Numbered from the stretch's first letter, positions 28,020-37,044 are shown. The stretch is DNA of 38,651 nucleotides from CANRIN01 sp964493515 (GCA_964493515.1 CAZBNJ010000016.1:1-38651), one strand, 5' to 3'. Numbers and translations are program-made. The notes: generated by a model not told the origin, from the letters alone.

Positions 28020-30815
28020 TTAATCCTCGCCCAGCTTGAGCGCCTGAGCTATGCGTATCTTCGAGATTAGCGCGCAGAGTATCGCGAGGCAGACCACCAG
28101 CATCGCGCCGATGACTATAAACAGCCGCGCGAAGTCTCCGCCCTCCGCCGCGACCCGCAGCGGAAGCACGTTCTCGCCCGCCGAGTAGCCAAGCTGTATC
28201 AGCGGCACAAAGAACTTCGACGCGAGTATGCCAACGAGCGTGCCGAAGCCGATCGACATACCGGATATGAACAGCTGCTCACTGACAAGCAGCGCGAATA
28301 TGCTCCGCATCGACATGCCCATCGCGCGGAAGATGCCGAATTGCAGCACCCGCGAGCGTATCGACAGTATCCAGTAGATGAGAAATCCGGTCATACAGAC
28401 CACCAGCACGATGATAAAGCTGACGGTCAGCACGCCGTTCGTTCCCTGGAGCACCGGGCTGTTTTTCTCGCTGACGACCGCCGCGTCCGCGTCCAGGAAG
28501 GTCTCAAACCGCATCCCCTGCGACTCGGCAAGCTCGTACACCGGCGCTGCCGACTCCGACTTTATCCACACCTCGTACGGCGTCACGCCCCACTGCGACT
28601 GCACCTGAGCGAGGTTTGCCACCGCGAAATAGTAGTCCTTGTAGGTCACGCCGCCCGAGCCGTCCGCCACCGTTTCGGTCATAACCAGCGACGGCCAGTA
28701 GTCGACAAATCCGCAGACCACGCCGCTGAAGGTCGACCCCTCCGGCGACTTGAGGTTTATCGTGTCGCCGAGCTGCACGTTCTGCCTTGTGTGGAAGGTC
28801 GTGGACAGCAGCACCGCGCGCGCGTCCGACGCCATCGCGTTGAGATACTCGTTCTGGTGCGCGGGGAGCATTCCGTCGCGGAACCAGGCGATTTCGCCGA
28901 ACTCCTTGGTGTCTATGCCGATAAGCGTGATGTTCGACAACTTCGGCGAAAGGGTGCTGACATCCTCGGTGCGCTGGACCTTGGTGTACAGCACACCCGA
29001 CTGCGCAAGCGGCGCGTACCGCTCGTAGTCCGGCTCGTAGTACACCACCGCGTCGGACGAGGAGACGAGATTCTTGTTCGAGTCCCACTTCTCGGCAAGC
29101 ACCACGTCCGCGCCGTACTCGTAGCGGATGTTCTGCTCCATGTTGAGGTTTATCGTGCGCGCCGCAGATGCGCTGAATATGCCGGTCGCGACGGTCAGCA
29201 CAAGGAATATCATTATGAACTGCTCCTCGCCCACCGAGCGCGTTATACGCAGGAAGGACGCGTACAGCGACGGCGACCAGAATCTCCGTCCTACGCGGAA
29301 CACCAGCTTCATCACAAGCGGGAATATCCGCACGAGCAGCAGTCCCGCACCGATAACGAACAGCGACGAGTTGATGAACAGCAGCGGGTCGATGCCGCCT
29401 CCTCCGGCGGAGAGCAGATCCTTCTGGTTGTTGTACGAGTAAAGCCCGTATATCGACTCGGCAAGCAGGATGATGTCCAGGAAGAACTTCTGCCAAATCG
29501 GGCGTCCCTTTCTGCCGGTCTGCGTGCGCTTGTGGTCAACAATGGTTATTTTCGAGTATTTGAACGCCGGCACGACCATCATGAGCACCGACAGCAGCGC
29601 CGCGATGCCGCTGTACATGAACGCCTCGGGTACGAGCCTGACCTCCAGCGCGGCGCGGCTTACAAGCCCGAGGAATCCGTCGGACGCGCCGAGCACACGG
29701 CATATCAGCAGTCCGAGCGGCAGTCCGAGCAGGAAGCTTATCGCGGCGACTATCATGCTCTGTCCGAGGAATATGCGTATGACCTGCCCCCGCGACGCGC
29801 CGCGCGACTTGATGACCGCAATCGAGTTCTTCTCCTGCTCGAGTATCTGCTTTGAAACCATGAAGATAAAGAACGCAAACAGCACGAACATCGGCGCCTG
29901 AAGCACCCACATCGTCACCGTCAGCTTCTCCGACTCGACAAGGAAGTTCTCCAGCGTCGACTTATAGCTCGCCTTGAATGCGCTCTGTCCGAAGCGTTCA
30001 AACGTCTCTGCCGCGGCGTTGGTCGCATCCAGCGCCGTCGCAACTCCCGCGGCGTCCAGCGCGGTGTAGTCGAACAGCTTGTAGTAGGTCACGGTAAAGT
30101 TCACGTTCGCCGGATGGTCGTAGATGAACAGCTCCATAAACAGCGATTCGTCCATCAGACCGACATCGGTAAAGTTCTGCGGCGAATAGTACCAGAATTC
30201 GTCGTTTTCCTCGCTGTTCGTGTATGTACCGACCACCTTGAATCGCACCGAGCTGCCGTCGTCGAACTTCGCCTGACGCATCTCGAGCACCTCGCCGAGT
30301 ATCAGGTCGCGCTCGACCATCGTGCGCTCGTTTACTATCGTTTCGATCACGCCGTCCGCGCCTATCTCGGTCGAGTACATCCTGCCGCCGGTTATCGTGA
30401 GATGATCCTCCGCGCCGGATATGAACTGAAGGCGCATCATGCGGGTGCTGTCGGTGCGCCGTCCGTCGACACCCAGCGCCTCGTACTCACCGGTCGAGTA
30501 GACGGCTATGTCGTGCTTCAGCGGCAGCTCCATACCCTTCTCGAACGTGTCGACACGCTCCTCAAAGTTTTGCAGCGACGCTATCTCCTTGCCCTTTGCG
30601 GCGTTGAGCGAGTTCATCTTCAGCTCGGCGGCAAGCGGCCACACGTTGCGATCGGCCTGTCGCTCCTGCATCGTCTGTCCGACCATCCGCTTCATTATCG
30701 CGTCCGAGTAGACGGGCACGCTCGAAACCATTGCCGACAGCAGCAGATTGCCTATCAGCAGGCTGACTATCAGCCACTTGTTCGACAGCATCTTGCGAAG
30801 TATAAATGAAAACAT
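28020..30815 (-). CDS. Large FtsX-type ABC transporter permease
   Basis: 931 residues. An N-terminal helix (LIVSLLIGNLLLSAMVSSVPVY) is followed by about 270 residues of extracellular domain, then a four-helix FtsX block starting VTMWVLQAPMFVLFAFFIFMVSKQ with the EQEKNSIAVIKSRGASRGQVIRI coupling segment. A second helix block follows (from ITRSVGEEQFIMIFLVLTVA), then another extracellular domain, then a final FtsX block (TVSFIIVLVVCMTGFLIYWILSIRSRVLQFGIFRAMGMS to the end). This is the two-FtsX-domain layout of MacB-like and lipoprotein-handling permeases. It probably exports or extracts a peptide, lipid or lipoprotein with the adaptor lipoproteins. ATG 30815 with GGGGGG before it; a longer frame from 30857 overlaps the adaptor gene. 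Confidence 0.92.
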   Translation of the reverse strand: MFSFILRKMLSNKWLIVSLLIGNLLLSAMVSSVPVYSDAIMKRMVGQTMQERQADRNVWPLAAELKMNSLNAAKGKEIASLQNFEERVDTFEKGMELPLKHDIAVYSTGEYEALGVDGRRTDSTRMMRLQFISGAEDHLTITGGRMYSTEIGADGVIETIVNERTMVERDLILGEVLEMRQAKFDDGSSVRFKVVGTYTNSEENDEFWYYSPQNFTDVGLMDESLFMELFIYDHPANVNFTVTYYKLFDYTALDAAGVATALDATNAAAETFERFGQSAFKASYKSTLENFLVESEKLTVTMWVLQAPMFVLFAFFIFMVSKQILEQEKNSIAVIKSRGASRGQVIRIFLGQSMIVAAISFLLGLPLGLLICRVLGASDGFLGLVSRAALEVRLVPEAFMYSGIAALLSVLMMVVPAFKYSKITIVDHKRTQTGRKGRPIWQKFFLDIILLAESIYGLYSYNNQKDLLSAGGGGIDPLLFINSSLFVIGAGLLLVRIFPLVMKLVFRVGRRFWSPSLYASFLRITRSVGEEQFIMIFLVLTVATGIFSASAARTINLNMEQNIRYEYGADVVLAEKWDSNKNLVSSSDAVVYYEPDYERYAPLAQSGVLYTKVQRTEDVSTLSPKLSNITLIGIDTKEFGEIAWFRDGMLPAHQNEYLNAMASDARAVLLSTTFHTRQNVQLGDTINLKSPEGSTFSGVVCGFVDYWPSLVMTETVADGSGGVTYKDYYFAVANLAQVQSQWGVTPYEVWIKSESAAPVYELAESQGMRFETFLDADAAVVSEKNSPVLQGTNGVLTVSFIIVLVVCMTGFLIYWILSIRSRVLQFGIFRAMGMSMRSIFALLVSEQLFISGMSIGFGTLVGILASKFFVPLIQLGYSAGENVLPLRVAAEGGDFARLFIVIGAMLVVCLAILCALISKIRIAQALKLGED

Positions 30816-30825
30816 CGCCGCCCCC

Positions 30826-31998
30826 CTAACCCACGCTGACCTGCTCGCCGACCTCAAGGCCGTCGAGCACCTGCGTGTTTTTATCGTCGGACGCGCCGGT
30901 GGCTATGAACCGCTTCCGTAGCGCGCCGTCGCGCATGACATAGACGAAGCGCTTGCCGTCCTCGGTCTGCACCGCTCCGTTAGGCACTGTCATCGCGTCG
31001 TCCACCCGCACGCGCTCGGTCTCGAGGCGTATGCCGCTTGGGAGCGACACGGACTGGCGACCGGGGCCGCCCATGCCTCCTCCGTCCATCGTGCTCGGGT
31101 TCAGCGAATCCGCCGTCTCGGTGAACGTCTTCATAAGCTCGCTCGGTATCTCCAGCGCGAACTGACCGGTGGTCGTGCCCTCGATGTTCGGTGCGGCGAT
31201 GACCTTCGCGGCATACTCGCCGTCCAGCGTCCGCGCGCTTATTGTCATCGTCATTCCGTAACGCACCGCGCCCGAAAGCTCGCTCGTGCCGACAAGCGAC
31301 ACATCGTCGTAGGTGACGAGCGTGCATATCTTGCCGCCGCGCGGCAGTGCCGCTCCCTCCGCGCGTATCTCGACGTTGGCGACATATCCGTCCGCCGGCG
31401 CGACTATCGTTGTGTGCGATATACGCTCGACAAACTCGTCCACCCGCTCCTGCGCGGCGGCTACGCTGCTTTCGGCGGATCTGGCGGTCAGCTTTTCGTT
31501 TATCTCCGCACGCTCGAGCGCAAGCTCCAGTCTGCGGCGCGCAGCCGCGTCGTCGCCGTCGTACTCCGAAAGCGACTGTCTCGCGCCGCTGACCGACGTC
31601 GCAGCTTCGCCCTTTCGGCGGGAAGCTGCGCTCTTGGCTATCTCAAGCTCGGCTTTCAGCGACTGCAGGTCGGCTTCGCTGTACGATATCGCAACGGTCG
31701 CAAGGACGTCCCCCTTTGCGACCGAGTCTCCCGCGCCTACCGCATATCCGACTATCCGCGCGTCGTCGTACTCGCAAACTATCGTCTGCTCCTTGTAGCG
31801 TATCGAACCGTCCGCCGAATAGTTTCTCACAACGCTGCCGACGGTCACCCCGGCGAGCTTCACGTTTTGATTTGTCGACGCGTTCTCCACCGGCTGTATC
31901 ATCACCTCTCCGGCGTTCTCGTCGGTCGAGCAGGACGGAAGTCCGATGAGCATCGACGCGGCGAGCAGCGCTGCCGCTATCCGCTTAGTTCCCCACAT
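30826..31998 (-). CDS. HlyD/MacA-family adaptor lipoprotein (third of three)
   Basis: 390 residues. A lipoprotein signal ends in IGLPSC, so the mature protein is lipid-anchored outside. The membrane-fusion core follows: a barrel/lipoyl half (VCEYDDARIVGYAVGAGDSVAKGDVLATV), a long helical hairpin (LQSLKAELEIAKSA ... LERAEINEKLTARSAESSVAAAQERVDEFV), the second lipoyl half (HTTIVAPADGYVANVEIRAEGA), and a C-terminal beta domain with VPNGAVQTEDGKRFVYVM and LEVGEQVSVG. The adaptor links a MacB-like permease to substrate or wall. The start is ambiguous: ATG 31998 with GGGGG at 9 nt, or ATG 32007; either overlaps the preceding adaptor gene, so it is translationally coupled. Confidence 0.9.
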   Translation of the reverse strand: MWGTKRIAAALLAASMLIGLPSCSTDENAGEVMIQPVENASTNQNVKLAGVTVGSVVRNYSADGSIRYKEQTIVCEYDDARIVGYAVGAGDSVAKGDVLATVAISYSEADLQSLKAELEIAKSAASRRKGEAATSVSGARQSLSEYDGDDAAARRRLELALERAEINEKLTARSAESSVAAAQERVDEFVERISHTTIVAPADGYVANVEIRAEGAALPRGGKICTLVTYDDVSLVGTSELSGAVRYGMTMTISARTLDGEYAAKVIAAPNIEGTTTGQFALEIPSELMKTFTETADSLNPSTMDGGGMGGPGRQSVSLPSGIRLETERVRVDDAMTVPNGAVQTEDGKRFVYVMRDGALRKRFIATGASDDKNTQVLDGLEVGEQVSVG

Positions 31999-33058
31999 AG
32001 ACTTCATCCCCCTCGCTGAGTCCCTCAAGTATCTCGACGTAGGCGCTCGATGTCGCACCCGTCCGTACCTCGGTGTATACCTTCTCGCCGCTCACCACGA
32101 GATAGACATATGTGGTGCCCGAGTCGCGCCGTACCGCGCCGGTCGGCAGCCGAAGCGTATTATCCGACCGCTCGCGCTCGACGCGTATCTGCACATACTC
32201 GCCGGTCGCGGGCAGCTCGCCGCCGTCCGCGCGCACGAACCTCGGCGGAGGCGTCTCCCCCTTGGCGTCAAACTCTGCGTTCTCGCGGTCGGTGTACTCG
32301 TAACGCATAAGCTCGACCTCCACGCCGTCGATGATGGCGCTGATCGGCTTGCCCGACGGCATCGTCCCCACGCCGTCGTAGCGGATGTACCGTCCCTCGT
32401 CGGACACTATCGTCGCGACAGCCGACGTCGCGGAGGCATACGTCCCCTCCGCCGGCAGCACAGCGACCTTGCCGTCTATCGGCGAGCGCAGGGTGCAGGC
32501 GGCTATCGCGGACTCAAGCTCCGCTATCTCCGCTCGCGCCGACTCGGTCTGCTTTTTGTATCTCGCGTCGTAGTCGTCAAGCGCTATCTCGCAGCGCTCT
32601 ACCTCGATCTTCGCAAGGCTTATCGCCGTCTCGTCTCCGCCTGCCTGTGTCTCCTCAAGCGACAGCTTCGCAAGCTCAAGATCTATTTCAACAAGCCGCC
32701 GGTTCAGCGCGCCGGTGTTCGTAAGCTCCTCGAGCGAATCTCTCGCCGCCTGAAGGCTGTTCTCCGCGGCCTCGGTGTCCAGCTTGAGTATCGCGTCGCC
32801 CTTACAGACTTCGTCGCCCACGCGCACGAACAGCTTGTCCACGATGCCGCTCGACTCGTCGAACGTCGCTTCGACTATCGTCGGCATGACGCTGCCGTCG
32901 TAGACGAGCGTTGCGACCACGTCGCCGCGCTCGACCTCTGCGGTGTCATACACGACGCTTATCGAATCGGCAAGCGGCGGCGCGGATGTCTCGGTCTCAC
33001 CGCACGCAGAAAGCAGCGTCATCGCCGCCAATATCGCCGCAAAAACAAACTTTTTCAC
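31985..33058 (-). CDS. HlyD/MacA-family adaptor lipoprotein (second of three)
   Basis: 357 residues. Lipobox LLSAC at the end of the signal peptide. The mature part has the lipoyl-hairpin-lipoyl layout: SSGIVDKLFVRVGDEVCKGDAILKL, a coiled-coil hairpin rich in A, E and K (LELAKLSLEET, then AKIEVERCEIALDDYDARYK), CTLRSPIDGKVAVLPAEGTYASA, then LPTGAVRRDSGTTYVYLVVSG and LEGLSEGDEVYVGN. It is clearly a paralogue of the two flanking genes but not a recent copy: the three share architecture rather than close sequence. GTG 33058 overlaps the previous stop by four bases (GTGA). Confidence 0.92.
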   Translation of the reverse strand: MKKFVFAAILAAMTLLSACGETETSAPPLADSISVVYDTAEVERGDVVATLVYDGSVMPTIVEATFDESSGIVDKLFVRVGDEVCKGDAILKLDTEAAENSLQAARDSLEELTNTGALNRRLVEIDLELAKLSLEETQAGGDETAISLAKIEVERCEIALDDYDARYKKQTESARAEIAELESAIAACTLRSPIDGKVAVLPAEGTYASATSAVATIVSDEGRYIRYDGVGTMPSGKPISAIIDGVEVELMRYEYTDRENAEFDAKGETPPPRFVRADGGELPATGEYVQIRVERERSDNTLRLPTGAVRRDSGTTYVYLVVSGEKVYTEVRTGATSSAYVEILEGLSEGDEVYVGN

Positions 33059-34116
33059 TGTACTATCACCTGCTCCCCCTCCGAAAGTCCGGAGACTATC
33101 TCGGTGTACCCGTCAGCGGAAAACCCGACCTCCACCTCGCGCAGCGTACGCACGCCGTCGGACAGGATGTAGACGATAGGCTGTCCGTTCGCCTTCTTTA
33201 TCGCGCCGGACGGCACCCGCAGCACGTCGTAAACCGCGCCGGTCACGACATACACGTTGCCGTAGCTTCCCTCGCCCACGCCGGGGATGTGCTCGTCCGG
33301 CTCGAGCGTGACCGACTGTTCGGTCTTTGCGACTATCTCTGCGGGGTAGGCCTCATCGCCGACCAACAGCTCCACCTTGTCGCCGACCTCGAACAGCGCG
33401 ACCGCCGACGCTCCCTCCGCCGTGAAGGTCAGCATCGTCTTGTCGCTTATCGTGACGAACGACTCGCCCGCCGTCGAGCGATAGCTGTCCGAGCCGAAGC
33501 TCTTTATGAAGGTTATCGTGCCGTCAAACGGCGCGTACATCTTTCGCTCGGCGATATTGCTTTCCAGCTCGCTCAATTTGCTCCGCGCCGCGGAAAGCCG
33601 CAGCTCCGCCGCGTCAATGTCCGCCGCGTATCGCTCGGATGTCGACTTGCGCATGGCCGCGAGCTGTGTGTTTTCGGGGTCGGCGGCAATGCGGATGTCG
33701 ATTGCGCGCAGCTCAAGCTCGAGATCGCGCCTGAGCGAATCCACGCTCGACTTCAGCTCGGATATCTGCTCCCGCTGCGTGTCGGCGCGCTCGGCAAGGC
33801 CCTCGTCGTCCAGTTCGGCTACCAGCGTGCCCTCCTCCACCGTCTCACCTACCGAGGCATACACGCCCGCGAGCATCGCGCCGTCTACCGGGAAGGACAG
33901 CGACTCCTTGCGCGCCGGAGCATACCTGAATGTCGCCTTCTCCCTCTGAACGATGTCGCCGCGCTCGGTCGCCGCGAGCTTGTACTCGGTCTTTTCATAC
34001 GATCGGATGACCGGCGGAGTGGGCGCGGTCTCCTCTTCCGGCAGCAGTCCGCAGCCGGCGAGCATCACCACGGCAAGCACCGCCGAAACTATGCCAAATC
34101 GACTTCTTCTCCGCAT
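33055..34116 (-). CDS. HlyD/MacA-family adaptor lipoprotein (first of three)
   Basis: 353 residues. Lipobox MLAGC. Then APARKESLSFPVDGAMLAGV and SVGETVEEGTLVAELD (first lipoyl half), a coiled hairpin with ADTQREQISELKSSVDSLRRDLELELRAI and LSAARSKLSELESNIAERK, the second half MYAPFDGTITFIKSFG, and a C-terminal domain with VLRVPSGAIKKANGQPIVYIL and LSEGEQVIVQ. Same architecture as the next two genes. ATG 34116 has GAGGAGG at 7 nt. Begins 12 nt after radA stops and is first of the exporter genes. Confidence 0.92.
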   Translation of the reverse strand: MRRRSRFGIVSAVLAVVMLAGCGLLPEEETAPTPPVIRSYEKTEYKLAATERGDIVQREKATFRYAPARKESLSFPVDGAMLAGVYASVGETVEEGTLVAELDDEGLAERADTQREQISELKSSVDSLRRDLELELRAIDIRIAADPENTQLAAMRKSTSERYAADIDAAELRLSAARSKLSELESNIAERKMYAPFDGTITFIKSFGSDSYRSTAGESFVTISDKTMLTFTAEGASAVALFEVGDKVELLVGDEAYPAEIVAKTEQSVTLEPDEHIPGVGEGSYGNVYVVTGAVYDVLRVPSGAIKKANGQPIVYILSDGVRTLREVEVGFSADGYTEIVSGLSEGEQVIVQ

Positions 34117-34128
34117 TTTCTTTCCTCC

Positions 34129-35499
34129 TCAAAGAAGCTGCTGTATCGCTTCTTTTACGCTGCCCACGCGCACGACCTCAAGCCCGTCGGGTATCCGTAC
34201 CCCGCGGGCGCCGCGTGAAGGTATCGCGCACCGTTTGAATCCAAGGCGATGCACCTCGGCAAGCCGCTGTTCGGTCGCCGCCACCGCCCGCAGCTCTCCC
34301 GCGAGTCCGACTTCGCCGAAAGCCGCGAGATCGTCGCCGGTCGGGCGGTCGAGCATCGCGCCCGCAAGCGCGAGCACCGTGGCAAGATCGACGGCAGGCT
34401 CGTCCACCCGCAGACCTCCGACCACGTTTATGTACGCGTCGCGGTTGGATGTTATCAGTCCCGCGCGACGTTCGAGCACCGCGAGCATCAGCACCGCGCG
34501 GTTGTAGTCAAGTCCGCTGGACATCCGTCTCGGATTGCCGTATGCCGTTGGCACGACGAGCGCCTGCACCTCGGCAAGCACCGGACGCGAGCCCTCCATC
34601 ACGCACGCTACGCAGCTTCCGGACACGCCCTGCGGTCTGCCGCTCAGCAGCATCTCCGACGGATTCGGTATCTCGCGAAGTCCGTCTCCCGCCATCTCGA
34701 ACACGCCTATCTCGTTTGTCGAGCCGAATCGGTTCTTCTCGGCACGGAGTATTCGGTGGATGAGGTTTCGGTCGCCCTCGAAGCTCAGCACGCAGTCGAC
34801 GATGTGCTCGAGCACCTTCGGTCCGGCGAGCGAACCCTCCTTGTTCACATGTCCGACGACAAATATGGTCACGCCCTCGTTCTTGGCAAGCTGCATCAGC
34901 GCGAGCGTACACTCCTTTATCTGGCTGACACTGCCCGGTGCGGACGCGGTCGCCGCGCGGAACATCGTCTGTATCGAGTCGATTATCAGGATGTCCGGCT
35001 GCTCGGTGCGCGCCGCGTCGAGTGCCTTGTCCAGATTCGTCTCGCTCATCAGCGACAGGTTGTCGCTCTCAACGCCGAGTCGCTTGGCGCGCATGCTTAT
35101 CTGGCGGAGGCTCTCCTCGCCGGACACATACAGCACGCGCTGGCGCTCGCACAGCGACGAGCATATCTGAAGCAGCAGCGTCGACTTGCCCACTCCCGGT
35201 TCGCCGCCGACGAGGACAAGGCTTCCCTGCACAGCGCCGCCGCCGAGCACGCGATCAAGCTCGCCAAGCCCGGTGGTAAAGCGTATCTCGTCGGTCGTAG
35301 ACACCTCGGACAGCTTCATCACCTTGCCGTCATAGCCGCCGGATGCCTGCATCGAGCTTGCGGGCTGCTTGGACGGCGATCCGGTCACCGTAGTAGCCTC
35401 GACAAAGGTGTTCCACTTGCCGCAGCTTGGGCACTTTCCGTACCATCTTGTAGATTCAAATCCACATTCCGAGCAAAAAAACAGAGTTTTTTCCTTCAA
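34129..35499 (-). CDS. radA: DNA repair protein RadA (Sms)
   Basis: 456 residues, normal length. A four-cysteine zinc motif (C9, C12, C23, C26 in FFCSECGFE...GKCPSCGKW), RecA-like ATPase with Walker A GGEPGVGKST at about 98-107 and Walker B ILIIDSIQ, the RadA-specific KNRFGSTNE motif, and a C-terminal Lon-protease-like domain ending near VKEAIQQLL. RadA drives branch migration in recombination. The start is TTG 35499: it follows GAGGG closely and lies one base after the cwlD stop; no ATG or GTG fits better. Located between a cortex amidase and the exporter genes, an arrangement that couples a repair gene to envelope genes in one transcript. Confidence 0.97.
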   Translation of the reverse strand: MKEKTLFFCSECGFESTRWYGKCPSCGKWNTFVEATTVTGSPSKQPASSMQASGGYDGKVMKLSEVSTTDEIRFTTGLGELDRVLGGGAVQGSLVLVGGEPGVGKSTLLLQICSSLCERQRVLYVSGEESLRQISMRAKRLGVESDNLSLMSETNLDKALDAARTEQPDILIIDSIQTMFRAATASAPGSVSQIKECTLALMQLAKNEGVTIFVVGHVNKEGSLAGPKVLEHIVDCVLSFEGDRNLIHRILRAEKNRFGSTNEIGVFEMAGDGLREIPNPSEMLLSGRPQGVSGSCVACVMEGSRPVLAEVQALVVPTAYGNPRRMSSGLDYNRAVLMLAVLERRAGLITSNRDAYINVVGGLRVDEPAVDLATVLALAGAMLDRPTGDDLAAFGEVGLAGELRAVAATEQRLAEVHRLGFKRCAIPSRGARGVRIPDGLEVVRVGSVKEAIQQLL

Positions 35500-35500
35500 A

Positions 35501-36166
35501 TTATCCCTCTTCCGTGCTCTCGCCGAGCATCCTGCCCTCATATCGGAGATATGCGCAGGTTATCGCAAGCGCAAGCTTCTTTTGATATCCGTCCTGCCCC
35601 AACAGCTCGAGGTCGCGCGCGTTCGAGAGGAAACCGCACTCGGCGAGCACTCCCGCGCAGGACGCCTTTTTGAATATGTACACGCCGGACGCGACCGGCT
35701 TGGACACGCGATCGTTCGTCGGGTCGAGCTGCGCGCGGATGTCCGCCTGTATCGCCTCCGCGAGCGGCTTTGCGTCCTCCCCCTTATAGAAGATGTGCGC
35801 GCCGCCGTATCGGCTGTCCCCGAACATATTCTGGTGTATGCTTATCAGAAACGCGTCGTCGGTGGAGTTGATGATCTCCACACGTCGCTTGAGATCCGCG
35901 GACTTGGTGCTGCGTATGCTGCCGCCGTCGCCGCCGAGCGCGGTATCCGTCTCGCGTATCATCACCGGATCGACGCCGAACAGCCGCATGACGCTCGCCG
36001 TCCTGAGCGATATCGACAGGTTGAGTCCGCTCTCGATGACGCCGCTTGAGCTGACCGCACCGCCGTCAAATCCGCCGTGTCCCGCGTCGATAACCGGCGT
36101 ATGCGCCGCGACAGGGCGCACGAACAGCAGCGGTATCGTGAGCAGCAGCGCCGCAAGTTTTTTCAT
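35501..36166 (-). CDS. cwlD: N-acetylmuramoyl-L-alanine amidase, CwlD-like
   Basis: 221 residues. A signal peptide (MKKLAALLLTIPLLFVRPVAA) leads into an Amidase_3 domain: PVIDAGHGGFDGGAVS (zinc His and the following acidic residue), IESGLNLSISLRTASVMR (zinc Glu), FLISIHQNMFGD (zinc His), and near the end LAECGFLSNARDLELL (catalytic Glu). The short single-domain form and the sequence around ADLKRRVEIINSTDDAFLISIHQNMF match CwlD, which trims peptides from cortex muramic acid so muramic-lactam can form in spores. ATG 36166 has GGGAGG at 8 nt; ATG 36172 is too close to it. Confidence 0.88.
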   Translation of the reverse strand: MKKLAALLLTIPLLFVRPVAAHTPVIDAGHGGFDGGAVSSSGVIESGLNLSISLRTASVMRLFGVDPVMIRETDTALGGDGGSIRSTKSADLKRRVEIINSTDDAFLISIHQNMFGDSRYGGAHIFYKGEDAKPLAEAIQADIRAQLDPTNDRVSKPVASGVYIFKKASCAGVLAECGFLSNARDLELLGQDGYQKKLALAITCAYLRYEGRMLGESTEEG

Positions 36167-36179
36167 TGTCATCGCCTCC

Positions 36180-36204
36180 CGCACAAACCTTATGCGCGGG
36201 ACAG
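36180..36204 (-). other. Hairpin occluding the cwlD ribosome binding site
   Basis: Minus strand CCCGCGCA, loop TAAGGTT, TGTGCGGG (8 bp, one G-T wobble). The right arm ends inside the GGGAGG ribosome binding site of cwlD, so the stem could lower cwlD translation until opened. No T-run follows, so it is not a terminator. Confidence 0.45.
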
Positions 36205-36213
36205 GCGGTGAAA

Positions 36214-36900
36214 TTACTTGTTCTCGTCGGTCGGCTTCTTGTAGATGAGCTTCGCGCCTATCGAGAAGCCCTTCATGCCCAGCGTGTACGCGACGTGGTA
36301 GACTATCGGCGCAACGACTATCGGCAGAAGGCAGAACAGCGGTGATATGTCCTCAAGTCTTTGCAGAACATACATAAACGGCAGATAAAACCCGTGATAA
36401 AGTACCGGAATTATCCCACTTATGCCGCTCTGCAGCGCCTGCGGAACGCCGTTTGCGCGCTGGCTGAGCACCACGAACCCGTGCGCTATCATCAGCAGCG
36501 CAAGCAGCACGCCGACGCTCTCGCCGAGACACGCCGCCTTAAGTCCGCGCAGCTTGTCGCGCTTGATATGGCCGTAGTTCATCATGTTCACGTCCTGCTC
36601 GCCGGCGCGCCAGCCCTCGACGTACAGCACGGCGACGAACGCGAACACGCCCGCGATGTATCCTATCGCCATTGCGACGCCCTCGCTCATCACAAGTCCG
36701 AGCAGGTTCATGCCGACAAACGCCAAAAACGCCGAGATAAGATGTGCTCCAAACACGTTTATTACCTGCGGCGACAGCTTGCGGCGGCGCGCTTCCAGAC
36801 GCTCGCTGTCGTTCGACCTCGATGCCCACTGTACCGGTTTTTCGTTCCGATCCGCCCAGCCGTCCCTGCGCTCGGGATTGCTGCCGTTGTTATCGCTCAT
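36214..36900 (-). CDS. Multi-pass membrane protein of unknown function
   Basis: 228 residues. About 45 charged N-terminal residues (MSDNNGSNPERRDGWADRNE...RLEARRRKLSPQ) lie in the cytoplasm, followed by four or five hydrophobic helices (VFGAHLISAFLAFVGMNLLGLVM, MAIGYIAGVFAFVAVLYVEGW, GVLLALLMIAHGFVVL, CLLPIVVAPIVYHVAYTLGM). No family is recognised. First gene of the tightly spaced run that continues with cwlD, radA and the exporter. ATG 36900 has GGAGG at 7 nt. A role in the envelope is plausible from context only. Confidence 0.85.
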   Translation of the reverse strand: MSDNNGSNPERRDGWADRNEKPVQWASRSNDSERLEARRRKLSPQVINVFGAHLISAFLAFVGMNLLGLVMSEGVAMAIGYIAGVFAFVAVLYVEGWRAGEQDVNMMNYGHIKRDKLRGLKAACLGESVGVLLALLMIAHGFVVLSQRANGVPQALQSGISGIIPVLYHGFYLPFMYVLQRLEDISPLFCLLPIVVAPIVYHVAYTLGMKGFSIGAKLIYKKPTDENK

Positions 36901-36932
36901 ATCTTCACCTCCGTGTATAGCAAAACATTACA

Positions 36933-36938
36933 TCATAA
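36933..36938 (-). promoter_or_regulatory. Possible extended -10 promoter of the ten-gene run
   Basis: Minus strand TGT-TATAGT about 33-38 nt before the first gene. The TG extension is present but no good -35 is seen at 16-18 nt. It is the only candidate before 36900. Confidence 0.35.
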
Positions 36939-36989
36939 ACTATAACACATTTCTACGCGCAATGGAAGAACAAATTATGAACAATAACG

Positions 36990-37023
36990 AAAAACTCCCC
37001 CGGAAAAATCCGGAGGAGTTTTT
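36990..37023 (-). terminator. Terminator of the copper-amine-oxidase-N protein gene
   Basis: Minus strand AAAAACTCCTCCGGA, loop TTTT, TCCGGGGGAGTTTTT: a 15-bp stem with one mismatch and a T-run, about 20 nt after the stop. Confidence 0.9.
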
Positions 37024-37044
37024 GTGTTGATGCTATACCGAAAA

